In this document: positions 10,801 to 22,002 of the stretch, in pieces
Layout: each line of letters opens with the position of its first letter
Position numbering within the stretch: the first letter of the stretch is position 1
Source: Diorhabda sublineata
Taxonomy: Eukaryota; Arthropoda; Insecta; Coleoptera; Chrysomelidae
Length of the DNA stretch: 64,000 nt
Reading direction: 5' to 3'
Assembly (NCBI RefSeq): GCF_026230105.1
Contig: NC_079483.1
Coordinates: forward strand, 11,401,312-11,465,311
The notes under the pieces: model-generated
The model's database searches: none
What the model was told of the DNA's origin: nothing
What the model saw: the letters and a program-made list of their open reading frames with translations, nothing else
Program-made: the position numbers and the translations under genes

Positions 10801-13800
10801 AACGAAGGAAAACAAAAAGAAGATGAAAGGATTTTCATAGATTCAGGTTGATTCAGCTGGTGTGATAGAGTGGAGATGACGAATCAGATTCAACTTGATT
10901 CGGAGTGATCCAGATTGATTCGGATTCGTTTGATGTGAAAGGGGCCTTAGATAACACCAAAGATTCTTCATAACTCGAGGTTGCCAACCTCAAATTAAAA
11001 AAAACCGAATTTAGAAGTTAGACAAACCAAGACAATTCAGTTTAAAACTGGACGCATTAATAAAGTTGCAATAGTTAAATAAATATCTAGTGCCAACAGG
11101 TAAAATAAAATTCATGTAATTGAAATAATAACATATTTTAATAAAAATATTTGAGTAAAATGATACGAGTTATTATAATATAAAGCAAACACTTTATTAT
11201 AACTTATTAATATTTACTATACTTATCAACCCCATTAATTTCCTTCAGTATCTATAGTTAAGTACTGTTGTCAGTAGTAATCGATTTTTTTATTCTGTCC
11301 ACTGTGAATTTATGAGGGAAAAGACTGTCGACATTAGTGTTATGACCAGGTATACTAAATACACATTCAACCACCTTCTGTAGTTCCGCATACTGTTCCT
11401 TAGAAATGCATTGCTTGAAATATATTATGATCTTTTACAAAGACCAAAGATTTTTCAATGTTCTTCCAATCTAGCAGATCAGACCCTGTTAGATCAATCC
11501 AGTCGAAAACCTAACCTAACCTAACCTAACTAAGTATTTTTCATGGGTATTCCTTTCCTTCTTTTCTTCTATCTTTTTGCTTCTATCACTTTTCTTACTA
11601 GGCTTTGTGGTGTTCCTTTCTTTATGTGTCTTTACCTGTAAACTGAACTGTAAATTATATCTTGGCAATTATAGAGACTTTTTTAACTTTTAACAAAATT
11701 AATACGTAAATTAATATTCTTTTTATAAATTGAGAATCTTTGAAAATTATTTTCGGAAATTAAATGTTCAATTCCACTATTTCTATGCCCCATAAGAAAT
11801 ATTTGATATTAATTAATTTTTAGCATCCATATATATATCCCATTGAGCTGTGTTTATCTACCGAAACTGGGGCATTGGTGGCTCGATTGGCACATAAAAA
11901 TGGGACATTGAGAGATCTCCTTTCTGGAGCTAAACCGAGACAATCATTTTTAAAAAAATACGGAAATCCCAAGGGACATAAAACACTCACGGCAGAGCAA
12001 ATATCTTTGTATGGTCGGCAAATATTAGAGGCGTTGAAGTTTTTACATGATAAAGGATTACCTTATGGTGAGTATTATTATTTTTCTGTATATTTGGAAA
12101 TGTGTAATCATATTGTGTACTAATTAATAAATTGGTAAACTTGTCCGACAAAATAAGTGACGCGTTCGCCCAGTCCGACGACCGAAACACGTCAATTTTG
12201 AGCCTTATGGGTTCGTGCTTATAACACTTACCATTTTTTGTACAGTGTTAACCGAGATTTTTATGGTTTTGGTTTCAATTTTTTACAATATTTGGTTTTT
12301 TTTTCTCCATTCAGTTGCAAAATAAACAAAAATCAACAATCTTTCGTTTAGTTTTAAAAAAATGTGGATGATAGCCGATGGCCTACATGGTGATCTTCAA
12401 ATGATGTTTTTTTATTAATAAAATTTTATATTTAAGGTCATTTACACACTGGAAATATCATAATCGATAACGATCGAGTAAAACTTCTGGATATAGAAAA
12501 TGGAGTATTGGGTGTGCCTTCATTTTACCGACCATATTTTATGCAACATAAGAAAATAAATAATTTAGAAGCCATAGATGTCTACTGTTTTGGACACGTA
12601 CTTTACGAAATGATGTTTGGGGCTCCGTTGCATGAAAGCATAGTTGATAATATGCCAAATTATCCTGTAACTGAACTCAGTAAGTATTAATTTTCATCTA
12701 TGAGATCTAATTAAATCCCTCAAATTCTCTCAAAAAACCTTTATGTTTTTATTTAATGAAGATTAATATTTTGCATTGCTTTGTTTTTTAGGAGATCTAC
12801 TTTCTCGAATACTGTCATCGGAAGGATGCAAACATGGTTTACCGACCATAAGCGATCTCTTGTTCGATCCATTCTTCTCGGTAGTTCATTTATCATTTTT
12901 GCCCACTGACAAAGCTCATTTAAAACTTGCCACTTCAACGAAGGAACAATTAAAGCATGCTGTTCACAAAATTGAGGAAAGGTTGAGGGATGAACAAAAA
13001 GTTGTCAGGAGTCAAAAAAAGTTGGTCAAAGTCCAAGAAATGATGAGTTGTGAAGAAGAGAAAAAGAAGCAAGCTAGACACAAAATGGTAAATACTATTT
13101 TATCAGTATTACTTTTATTTATATTAGTATGTCTAATTTAATGAAATGTTTAATCAATTATTTCTGGTATACCCTTTTATGTTCTAAAGGATTTTGTTGA
13201 TAATCAAAACAACAAACAGAGGGTTTCTAAGTTCATGAGACAAAATTGACTTTATCACACTAATCAATTACCCTGTATATGTGCTTCTGGTATAATCAGC
13301 AATTTAAATTGACTTGAAGAGACAAAAATCCTACACCTGAAAAGGCATAAGGATAAAGCAAGAAAAAGGAAGAAATGTCACAAGTTGTAACGCTCTTTTT
13401 ATCGTTGTGTGCTCCGGGCAGTGTCAGTGAAGAAAATAAAATACTCCAGGGGTCAGTATGTTGATGACGAATATGCTGAAGCCAGTTGAACAGTTTTTAC
13501 TCGCCCTTACTTGATTGGTAACCTGGTTATTTGCTGGAAGTGTTACTTACGAAGCTTCTGAGGTACTGAGTCGAATATGAAAGTGAAACAATGGTTAAAT
13601 ACAATTTCTTTTATTCAAAATCTACTCCTGGTTTTGTCTTCGCTGTAGATTACGTTGTGGACGGGCTACTGGTTCTTCGAGAACTGCCCTTTTCTTCTAA
13701 ATATGCGCGGATACCGATTGGAAAAATATTTCTACTTACAATGGTATTCCTTGGTTGACTTTTTGCTTTCGACTTGGTATCAACTTTTATTGCTGTTAGC

Positions 13801-15615
13801 GCTTCCTTTTCTTTAGCGATGAGAAAGGGGGATCACCTTGCTACTGTTCCTTGAGTTGAGAATACAACCCTTGTAAAATAGTAATTTCGAGGGAGAAGTA
13901 TAGTTTATATTTAAACTGTCTATGTTTCTTATTGTACTCGAATTAGACTAACATTTTTACGTTGAAAAATAACAGATATAAACTTTTTTGTAAAATACGG
14001 TTTTTTACTATTTTTCTCCAAGTATGTGGCATTATATATTAAAAAAGAAAACGGTATAGAATTATTCTATAATTGTACAATCATTACACTTTATGATACA
14101 TTTACATTTTAAATAGTGGGAAACATTTACCATTTTTTTTATTTTTTGTTTTTTTTTTTATGAAACTCCAGAATGAAACATTATTTGTAAGCAATTTTTC
14201 ATTAGTTATGTTATTTTTTATGTTCTTTCATTCATTCATTTGTTATTTACATTTTTTGGTACTGCCAATAAAAGCACTTTTCCTAATAGCAACAATTTTT
14301 TAGGAAAGATTAGCTAAGGAACAACATAAACACAACAGAAGACTGGAAAAGGCTAACAGTATTAATGGTGAGAGATCTGAAAGTGTAAATAGCAGTGGAG
14401 CCACTTCAGTTGGTACATCCACCCCTCCCTCGACGACTGGTAATGTTATTTTTCTCTTAATTCTACCTAAAATATATGGTGGACAAGATTTGATTTGAGA
14501 ATTAATGATTTGTAATTTTAACAACAGCTCATCATCAACATTCATCTCTACACAAAGAAGATGGAGCTAAAAAAATATCCTTTAAGTTTGTTTTTCTATA
14601 TGTTACAACAAAAGTTGCTGAAATTTATTGTCACCTATCATTTTTTGAAGAAACAAAACCATCGATCGATGTATCATTGTATTGGTCTCTAATGTCAAAG
14701 ATACCATATGATATGTCGACTAGCAAAATTTGAAACCAGTTTCAAATGAATACAAGTTTAATAACGAGTATTCTTGGTCTCAGGTTGGTTTGCTTCTCTT
14801 TGGTTATTCCTAATTGTCTTGTGATGGTATGCAATACAGTTTACTGAACGTTGAAATAATAAAGTAATAATGCTATCATCACATTTTTGTGGCTATCGCT
14901 TGAAATATTTACAGGAATTTAAATGTGAATATTTCATAAAAGATGATTGACAACGATTTCAGGTGAAATGAACTATATTTGTATAATAAACAATTTCAAC
15001 AGCTATGTTTGATTGTGGTATTTTTGGGTAAATAATAAAGAAAAATAAGAGTTTAGAATTCAACATGTGCGTTTGATTTAAACAGAGTCGAACCTGAGAC
15101 CAATGCATATCAACATTAAAAGTTTTTTATTACATTTGGATACGACTGATCTGATTGAAAGATTTTTTACTGTCAATATGTAAGATTAAAATTTTCTGCT
15201 TCTTTTGATAGAAACAACAACTTTCCTCATTTAGATTTCTATATTTTGTAAAATTCTACAATTCACAAACAATTTTAAAGTAAAGTAACCGTCATCCTAT
15301 AAAGCTATATGACCCATATAAAACTGCTTACCATATAGCGTTATACCATGATGGTTACTATAAATATATCAACTATAATTTTTTTAAATTGTGTAATGCA
15401 TATTTCTAATAGATGTTTAATTTTTCATTTTAGGATATAATGTTCCATCGCCACCTCCGCCTCCTCCACCGCCACCTGTGCCGCCAATAGGTGATGACAT
15501 GCCATCACTTATCAATGGATCTTCTGTTCCTACAGGGAATAAAGACCGTTCCGAATTACTAGGAGCCATTTGCAATTTTAATAAATCTGCCTTGCGTAAA
15601 ACCAAAGTTTCTTGA
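4856..15615 (+). CDS. PXK: PX domain-containing serine/threonine kinase-like protein (PXK), pseudokinase with WH2 tail
   Basis: Exons: 4856-4957, 5010-5198, 8445-8541, 9020-9246, 11824-12067, 12437-12679, 12792-13087, 14304-14439, 15434-15615. They join in one open frame of 571 codons plus a stop, very close to vertebrate PXK. The protein opens MAIFERQTTNKVLLDDTEQL. The PX domain (about residues 25-130) contains KRYNDF and ELPPKKLIGNMD and binds endosomal phosphoinositides in this family. A kinase-like domain follows (about 170-410). The catalytic loop reads YGHLHTGNIII instead of HRDxxxxN, and DFG is replaced by DIE, so phosphotransfer is unlikely. A charged helix (EERLRDEQK, CEEEKKKQARHK), a proline run and the WH2 actin-binding motif (ELLGAICNFNKSALRKTKV) end the protein. 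The start at 4856 aligns with the family start; ATG 4842 is out of frame. Introns 2 and 4 carry transposon relics. AATAAA lies at 15706. Known role: endosomal receptor trafficking and Na/K-ATPase modulation. Confidence 0.93.
7150..8280 (+). pseudogene. Jockey-type non-LTR retrotransposon reverse transcriptase relic (PXK intron 2)
   Basis: Plus-strand fragments appear in the right order for a Jockey-like reverse transcriptase. LDKITKKDVMALF and NNIMESGYFP come first, then VVAVFIDLKEAFDIVDLELF (the LDxSKAFDxV block) near 7375. NKLIMNIEKLYIVW and QYKYFRLIVTENLTWK (the yLGv-x-l-t-w block) follow near 7690-7850. Many stops and shifts interrupt it. It sits in the sense direction in the 3.2-kb second intron. 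Confidence 0.75.
9568..10365 (+). pseudogene. Tigger/pogo DDE transposase relic (PXK intron 4)
   Basis: A CENP-B-type helix-turn-helix is readable: MDIEECLLKWLKQCRKKK, then ITIKGPILQ, KAQQFAVEHEHANNGWL and NFKKRNEI. The catalytic-domain blocks PVIIGKYQEP, YFKNVNNLPTNYMSN (near 9930-9995), LPSNTTLKLQPLDKAVK (near 10055-10105) and DIADCFKKRGSN (near 10220) follow. These match Tigger transposases. Several in-frame stops and small shifts make it non-functional. The relic ends within about 10 bp of the Harbinger element. Confidence 0.8.
10373..10947 (-). mobile_element. Non-autonomous PIF/Harbinger element with terminal inverted repeats
   Basis: The ends are inverted copies: left 'cccctttcacaccaaacga' and right, reverse-complemented, 'cccctttcacatcaaacga'. 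The match continues through 'atccgaatcaa'. The minus-strand frame 10557-10778 reads FRRRQRRKQKTRGVWIHHIN and RKRPDFGMFHHL, then NDEKKFYDVIN. This resembles the N-terminus of HARBI1/ALP1-like Harbinger transposases, which carry a W-V-H-x-I-N-x-x-R-x-x-x-G-x-F-H-x-L signature. The catalytic DDE domain is missing, so the roughly 575-bp element is an internally deleted copy. TIRs starting GGCCCCTTTCACA are also typical of Harbinger elements. Confidence 0.8.
11508..11530. repeat. Interstitial telomere-type repeat (AACCT/TTAGG, about 4.6 units)
   Basis: A 23-base perfect run of AACCT units, the complement of the canonical insect telomere repeat TTAGG, lies in PXK intron 4. It is too short to be an active telomere. 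It could be a scar of double-strand break repair or chance. Confidence 0.75.
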
Positions 15616-16079
15616 ATTTATATTAAAAGAAGAGGTACAGCGGGTAAAGTCGCTTTTAAACAGCATGTGAGTAATGGACTAATAGGATTTTGTAATACAC
15701 ATTATAATAAAGTTTTATAAGAATAACTTTGATAGGAAGTATAACATTATCGAAATCAAATGAATAAGAGTATATTTCAGCCTAATATTTCTTTATACCT
15801 AGGAATAAATAAAAAATAATTTTCATTATTATTATTGCCCAAACTGAGGCTTTTACTTTTTTGTCACAGAAAATAAGGTTTATAACTTTCTACTTTGAGT
15901 TTTGACATTTTTGTTAATACTTATCTATCAAATTTTACTGTTCTGTCTCTGTTTTTGTACACAAATGGTGTCCTTTAACTAGAATCCGCAAATTTTTAAA
16001 GAACAGTATTTATATGCCTGCACATTTTAACCAGTGAACAAACTTAGCATATAAATTATTTATAAGTATATTGACAGAT

Positions 16080-16480
16080 GAGAAAACAAAAACCAAAACA
16101 ATACTGTGTCACAAATATATTTATGGAAATATATCAAGCGATAATAGTACCAACAATAGCATATGCAGCAGAAAAGAACACAAAAAGGAAGAATAACCTA
16201 TAATAAGAACAAAAAAAAGATTGAATACTAGAAAGATATACTAGAAATAGGTAGTTATATCTTGAGAATGAATAATCAGATTAACAAGACCAATAAGGCT
16301 ATAACCACCATTAAAAAATGAATAAGGTGACCATGAACAAAATAGAAAAACCCTATAGAGGAACTGGATCAAAAGACGAAAATTATTTAGAGCAATTGAG
16401 AAAGATAGCAAAAAACACAAGATATTCGAAGAAATGGGTACAAGAGGGACTAGCACTTTCATTTGATACCTGAAAAAGTA
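16080..16480 (+). pseudogene. Non-LTR retrotransposon 3' fragment
   Basis: A plus-strand frame contains IYQAIIVPTIAYAAE, which matches the 'iYk-x-iirPtltYgaEtW' block near the C-terminus of RTE-like reverse transcriptases. Decayed sequence continues to about 16480 (YRGTGSKDENYLEQLRKIA). It is heavily degenerate. Confidence 0.6.
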
Positions 16481-18320
16481 CAATTGAAAATATGATACGT
16501 ATCATATTTATTGTTCAATCCACTTATTTGCCCCTTCAGCTCAACGAACGGTATGAATTATATTCACGAACTGCCCGCAATAATTGTTTATCGTATTCGG
16601 GATTCGCCTTTGAATTTACTATAAAAATCTAAACCACGTCCACTCTTATAATAGGGATTTCCAACTTTAAATAATTGTGTTTGAATTTTTCAACACATTA
16701 TTTGAAGTTCTCATTCTAATTTCACTTTGAAACAAGCATCAAGGACTTTTACAAAAAATGTATGTTTAAAAAATTCTAATCACATTTCAGCTCGTCCCTT
16801 ACCTAATTGTGACTGAAAGAAGCAGTACTGAAAGAAGAAGTAACAGCGTTTCTTCTGCGGCCGTTATTATAAAGGTCGCATTTACCTTTATACATTAGAC
16901 TCACTTGCTGGTCTTATGCTTATTTATTGAGTGGATAAATCTAACGAACAAGGATGTAATTAGAATTTTTATTTTATGCCATTTTTATTCTATGCCATTC
17001 GCATTTAAAAAAGTATTTGTTAACTAGTTGTTTAGTAAGTTTTTAAGATTTATATTTCTCATTAGATATTTTAAACAATTTAATTCGATTTATTAAAATG
17101 GTTGAGTCAAGCAAAAGTATGAAATAATACAATACACATTTAATTTTATATTACAATAATAAGCATATTTTGATCATGTTGCAGATAACGGCGTATCTTT
17201 ATGATTTCATATCTATTTAGACATCTATAATCTTGGCAGCTCAGTTTTTCATTGCATTCTTTTTTTCTCATGCTATCCTTCACTTGACTTGAAATATTGC
17301 TCGGTAGTCAATACGATGGTAAAATCATTACCTCTATTTTTCTCAATCAACGTAATGAGTTTTTTTCCAAAGTATGCTGATCAGCCTCCATTGTTACAAT
17401 AAATGATTTACTCACAAATTTTTATGAATAATGCAAAAACCACTGACAAACAAACTGCACGTTAGCACTAATTTAAGGTTAGGTTGATTTTTTTTGCAAA
17501 TTAAGACAAAAGGCGAATTTCGGCATCTGGCATGTCTAGCATCTGCCTCCAACATATTAATTCTACCAACAGCCTAGTGGGGATCTTATTCTTATATTAT
17601 TGGCAAACCTTTTTTAATAAATATTTGGAATTGTTAATTATAAAACCAAAATAAAAAAAAATTATTCTTGATCGTTAGAAATGTTGGTGGATATTCTTAC
17701 TAGAGAAACATTTGTAAATTAATTTTTTGTACGTAAAATTTTTTGTTTTTATCTATTTAAGTATTCGATTATATAATATATATTTGATATAAGTTCGATT
17801 CTCTAATCATAATAATAATACTAATCAAAGGTTGCCCTTAATAATTTTACATTTTTTTATTCAATCATTATTTATAATTAACGAATTTCATTTTTGCATT
17901 GCATTTTTACAGTAAACTAATTTTCACTTACTGTTATGTCCTCAGTATTAACAGTAAATGTAAATAGATGCATTCCACCAATTACCTTTTTATGTACTAA
18001 ATCTGGTCTTTTCTCGCTAGGAATTTCGCGTTTTAACCATAATTCTATCACCTCCATTTTCCTTTTTTTTTTTAATAGCGAATCTCATGATTATATATCA
18101 TTTATTTATATTATGGCTTCTATTCACTATTTCCCGTATATTCCTGTAGAGGAGCAATTCCTATATTAGGTCCCAATCCAACAATCCTCCTATTAAAATT
18201 TTCCTTATCCTATCAAATTCTAGTAAATCTCACATTTAGATAAACGGTAGAATATAAACTGCTTCGGGGAAATTGTGAAAGTATACAGAACTTTTTGAGT
18301 ACTATAGATTCAGTTTAGTT

Positions 18321-18360
18321 CAGCGGTCGCCAACCTTTTTCATGGGTTAATCAATTTCGA
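18321..18360 (+). repeat. Possible hAT element terminus
   Basis: The string 'cagcggtcgccaaccttttt' closely resembles the CAGNGGTCGCCAACCTTTT terminal inverted repeats of many hAT elements. The matching opposite end was not found, so this may be a solo end or a truncated copy. Confidence 0.4.
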
Positions 18361-18479
18361 AAATTTTGGAATAGAGAGTGAGCTACTTATCTGTAAAATA
18401 TGTAATACATTTATTAACATCAAATAATAAAAATACTGCTCTTACAAAATAACCAGAGGTTTGCTTTTTATGGTAGTGT

Positions 18480-19120
18480 TTCAACACTTTTTTGGTCCCT
18501 TGTTATTAGGGTTAAATCATCAGCATATGCTATCATTTATTTTGATTTATTAATGATACTTCCATCCATATTAATGTCCTTATTATGCCATCTGACCTTA
18601 TCTCATGTATTATTTCAAACTCCTTAGGCCATTTGGTCTTTCTATTGTCATTACCCTTTCCCTAAAATTTAGCATAGTTATTTTCACTAATTTTCATATT
18701 AACTTTTGGATTATGTCAGTGTCCTTTATAATGGTCCTCCTTTTCAGACTGTCGGATGCTTATTTGGAGTCTATGAATAAAATTTGCAATTCCAATATTG
18801 TGCTTATAGCATTTTTCGATCAATTGTTTTATAGTGTCAATGGTATCCACTGTTTTTTTTGTCTAAAACCTTTTTGATACATACCCAAATAATAAACTAT
18901 TTTGTAAACAATTCTTCAACTGTTCTTGGTTTTGTTTTCGTTTTTTCATATACTTTTGTCCTACATTTCTGTTGAATGATTGTTGATTATTAGCAATTAC
19001 ATTCTAATTTGCTCGTAGCATTTTTCGATCACTTGTTTTATAGTATGAATGGCATCTACTGTTGATTTTTATAGTCTAAAACTTTTTTGATATACCCCTG
19101 TTTCTGGTTCCACAACTTTC
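18480..19120 (-). pseudogene. Two adjacent reverse-transcriptase fragments (RTE-like)
   Basis: On the minus strand, IAYADDLTLI (the YADD catalytic box) is readable near 18505-18535. The sequence at about 18800-18885 is repeated at about 19016-19100 with moderate divergence. The second copy reads STVDAIHTIKQVIEKCYEQ, the 'RSTtDqIftlrQiiEK' block that lies before the active site. Two copies of the same block in direct orientation indicate tandem or overlapping 5'-truncated insertions. Confidence 0.7.
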
Positions 19121-20997
19121 AATATTTTATTTAATTATTATATATATACAATATTAAGCAAACTAATCCAACTATAATTGCTACATATGCAGGGATTTTA
19201 AAATTGATACAAATTTTTTTCCCCATTCACTTGATAAAATTTGTTAGATTTTTATTTGAAATTTTACTTTTATTCAGTTTCAGTCTCCAATTTTTTTCAC
19301 ATAAGTAGTATTTTTACTTTCTGGATACAACTTCCCTTATCAGTTTAATAATAAAATCATTTTCAAGTGTATTAAAGTAATTTACAGACTTGGTGACAAA
19401 ACAAGCCAAATGAAATTAATTATTCGATTAGTCTTCAAAGTCTATGAATAAAAGTGAGTTAGTTGCAGCTCGATACGGAGTAAGTTCGATTTTTACCAAT
19501 TTTCTTGACTAATTATACCAGCGAAAAAATTTTTGTTTCAACCAAGCAGCTTTGTAATACCTGTATTGGGAAAAATTTATTTTCTTTGGTTCTTTTTCAA
19601 CATAGTGGCTCTGGACATGGTAGTTTATGTCATTCCTAGTGTCATTTGTGGTGAAGTTTGCTCAACATGTCCAGCAGCACATTCTTAGACACAAAGGTTT
19701 CTACTGTCAACGGCACTTTGGGCCATTCCAACTTACAAAACTTGTTCAAAGCGAATCACTTCATCAAAACTTTATTTATTGGAGTCGTTTTGAATTTTTT
19801 ATTCCATCAATTTCTAACAATATGATAATACGTAGAATGTCACAATTTTACAATATTCATTTTCGAAAACCTGTTGTGAGCCACCCCTTGTTCCCTTTAC
19901 TTCCTATTTTTCAAAAGCTGCTATCTTTACTGGCTTCCTTTTCCGATTCAAAATTGGTTCAGTTTTCGACAATTGGCACTAGAGATGAAGAAGATAAGCC
20001 AAATGATATTTAGAAACTTCTCATTCACTATTGGTATTTTTTAGTTAATTCTATGCTGTACCTATCATATTATACATTTATTTTTATTGTCTATATTGTT
20101 AGTCAAGGGGACAAGATTAAATTTGTGTTTTGAATGTCTTTCAATGTGGTAAGAAAATTTCATAACGACATTTGTACATATTATAATCTCTGGTAAAATC
20201 GTATCTATAAAATGAATTTTTTCATAAATGAATACCAGCTCTGTAACATTTAGAGTTGTTGTATATATTAAATTTAAGGTATATTTGTGATAAATAAATA
20301 TGTGAATGTAACTTTTATTGATTAATTTAAATCAAATATCAAGTATAAAATTTGTTACTACCGTCTTGAGTGATGGGTACAATGTCAAATTCTATTCTTT
20401 TCCACTAATTTTAATAATTGTCTTTATTCTATTCTTGTATCTTTAACTTTAATGTTCGAAAATGTTTTATGATGTAAAAATTCACTATGACCCATTTATA
20501 GCTTACTTAAAATTTATTTCTTCCATACTACTACTACTGTGGCCACTTAAATCCAAGTTGGTTTTTGCCTTGCCAACAAGTTACGTCCATTTTTTAAAGA
20601 AGAAACTATAAACAATGCATCGAATTATATTTTTTGTCATCGAAGGTTTTTACAACTATTATTCCAGTGCTAACAACTCCAAAAAAAAATTAATTTCATA
20701 GAAAAGTGTTATTTTCGATGACCTACCCAACGCTTTCACAATTTTAAACACAATGGCATTCACCTTTGTCTCTATTGAGATTTCTTTATACCAATTCAGA
20801 ATGTTTTGCTTCTCCGTAGACGATAACTGGCCATAAATTGCAAAGCCCCCCTATTTGGGGTGCGAATGATCTCTGCTAATACTTGGGTCATTTTTCAAAT
20901 TAGTCCCGACAAGAATTGTTTTCATATTTTAATAAAATAATAACAAGAACGCAAGAAATAACAAAACGTTTACAATTTATACAATTGTCAATCATAA

Positions 20998-21531
20998 TAC
21001 GGGAGCCGTTTTTTTTTCAACCTCCGATCACTCTCTGCAGACGCTACGCGGGCAGAAGAAGACGGGTATGCGCTGTAGGCGACTGCAAAGCTCTGGCACT
21101 ACAAACTTCGCTATTGTTGACGTCAGTCGGCGTTTTCTACAGACTGAAGGCCGTAGTGCTGCAGAAATCCATCGGAAAATGATTCGTGTGTATGAGAAAA
21201 ACTTCATGAGTGATGGTGTTGTGCGTGAATGGTGTCGAAAGTTTATGCATTATGAAGGGGGCCAAGGACGCAAATCCGTCGTTTCAGATGACCTGGTTCA
21301 CCGAGTTGACAGAATGGTTAAAGAAAACCGCAGATTTACCATTACTGCTTTGTCTATGGAATTTCAACATCTGTTTTGTACTCTATTGTTACTGAACGGT
21401 TAGGCTACACTTTCTTTGAGTATTGAGAGCATTTCCACATATATGACAAATGTATCAATCTCTTCGGTGATTATGTCGAAAAGTAACCGTAAGTGTCTAT
21501 CGGAGGTTGAATAAAAAATGACCGTCGTGTA
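20998..21531 (+). mobile_element. Internally deleted mariner element
   Basis: The ends are inverted: left 'tacgggagccg' followed by a T-run and 'caacctccgat'; right, reverse-complemented, 'tacacgacggtc', a T-rich run and the same 'caacctccgat'. Both begin with TA. Between them is a mariner transposase N-terminus: EIHRKMIRVYEKNFMSDGVV, WCRKFMHYEGG, DDLVHRVDRMVKENRRFTI. A frame change near 21360 leads to SVLYSIVTERLGY. The next recognisable block is INLFGDYVEK, the mariner C-terminus. The catalytic DD34D core between these blocks is deleted, leaving about 534 bp instead of about 1.3 kb. Confidence 0.85.
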
Positions 21532-22002
21532 TGTCAAAAGTGCTGCGATTTGACCAATCAGAAATCTACAAAATTGCCGACTTAAATTCAAATACGTTTA
21601 AAAACAGGGTATCGTAACGAATGTATCTTTACTCCTTCGAGGTGTATCTAAAATTGTGCAGTACACAGTCAATGTAAGAAATGTGTAACGTTTTCAGTAA
21701 CTATAAATTTCTGATATACCAAGGGTCTAGGACATTGCTGAAGCAGTGCAGAATGTTCTCCAATAAATACAATGTCCAAAAAATTTTTTCTATCCCTATG
21801 GTAACCTTCAACAAGTATAGATCATATTATTTATTCATATGTTGGTATTGCATATTAGTCTGTACATATTTTGAAGTCATAGTTTTATTAATTAAGAGAC
21901 ATGTAATCTTTCAGTGGATTTAAATAAAAATTCATCTGTCAACTTTTATAAAATAGAACCAAGTACTCTTATACACGCTCCTTTTAATGATCTTATTATA
22001 AG
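21532..22002. other. Unassigned spacer
   Basis: AT-rich sequence between the mariner element and the next inverted-repeat element. I see no gene or repeat signature in it. Confidence 0.4.

Larger units (their letters stand above)
15616..20997. other. Gene-poor AT-rich tract downstream of PXK
   Basis: Apart from the PXK polyadenylation signal (AATAAA, 15706-15711) and the retrotransposon fragments listed separately, I see no gene here. A 128-codon open frame at 19627-20013 has no recognisable motif in any frame. Confidence 0.5.

Noticed and set aside
19627..20013. 128-codon plus-strand open frame
   Set aside because: No motif in any frame, no splice or start context, low-complexity composition; treated as chance.
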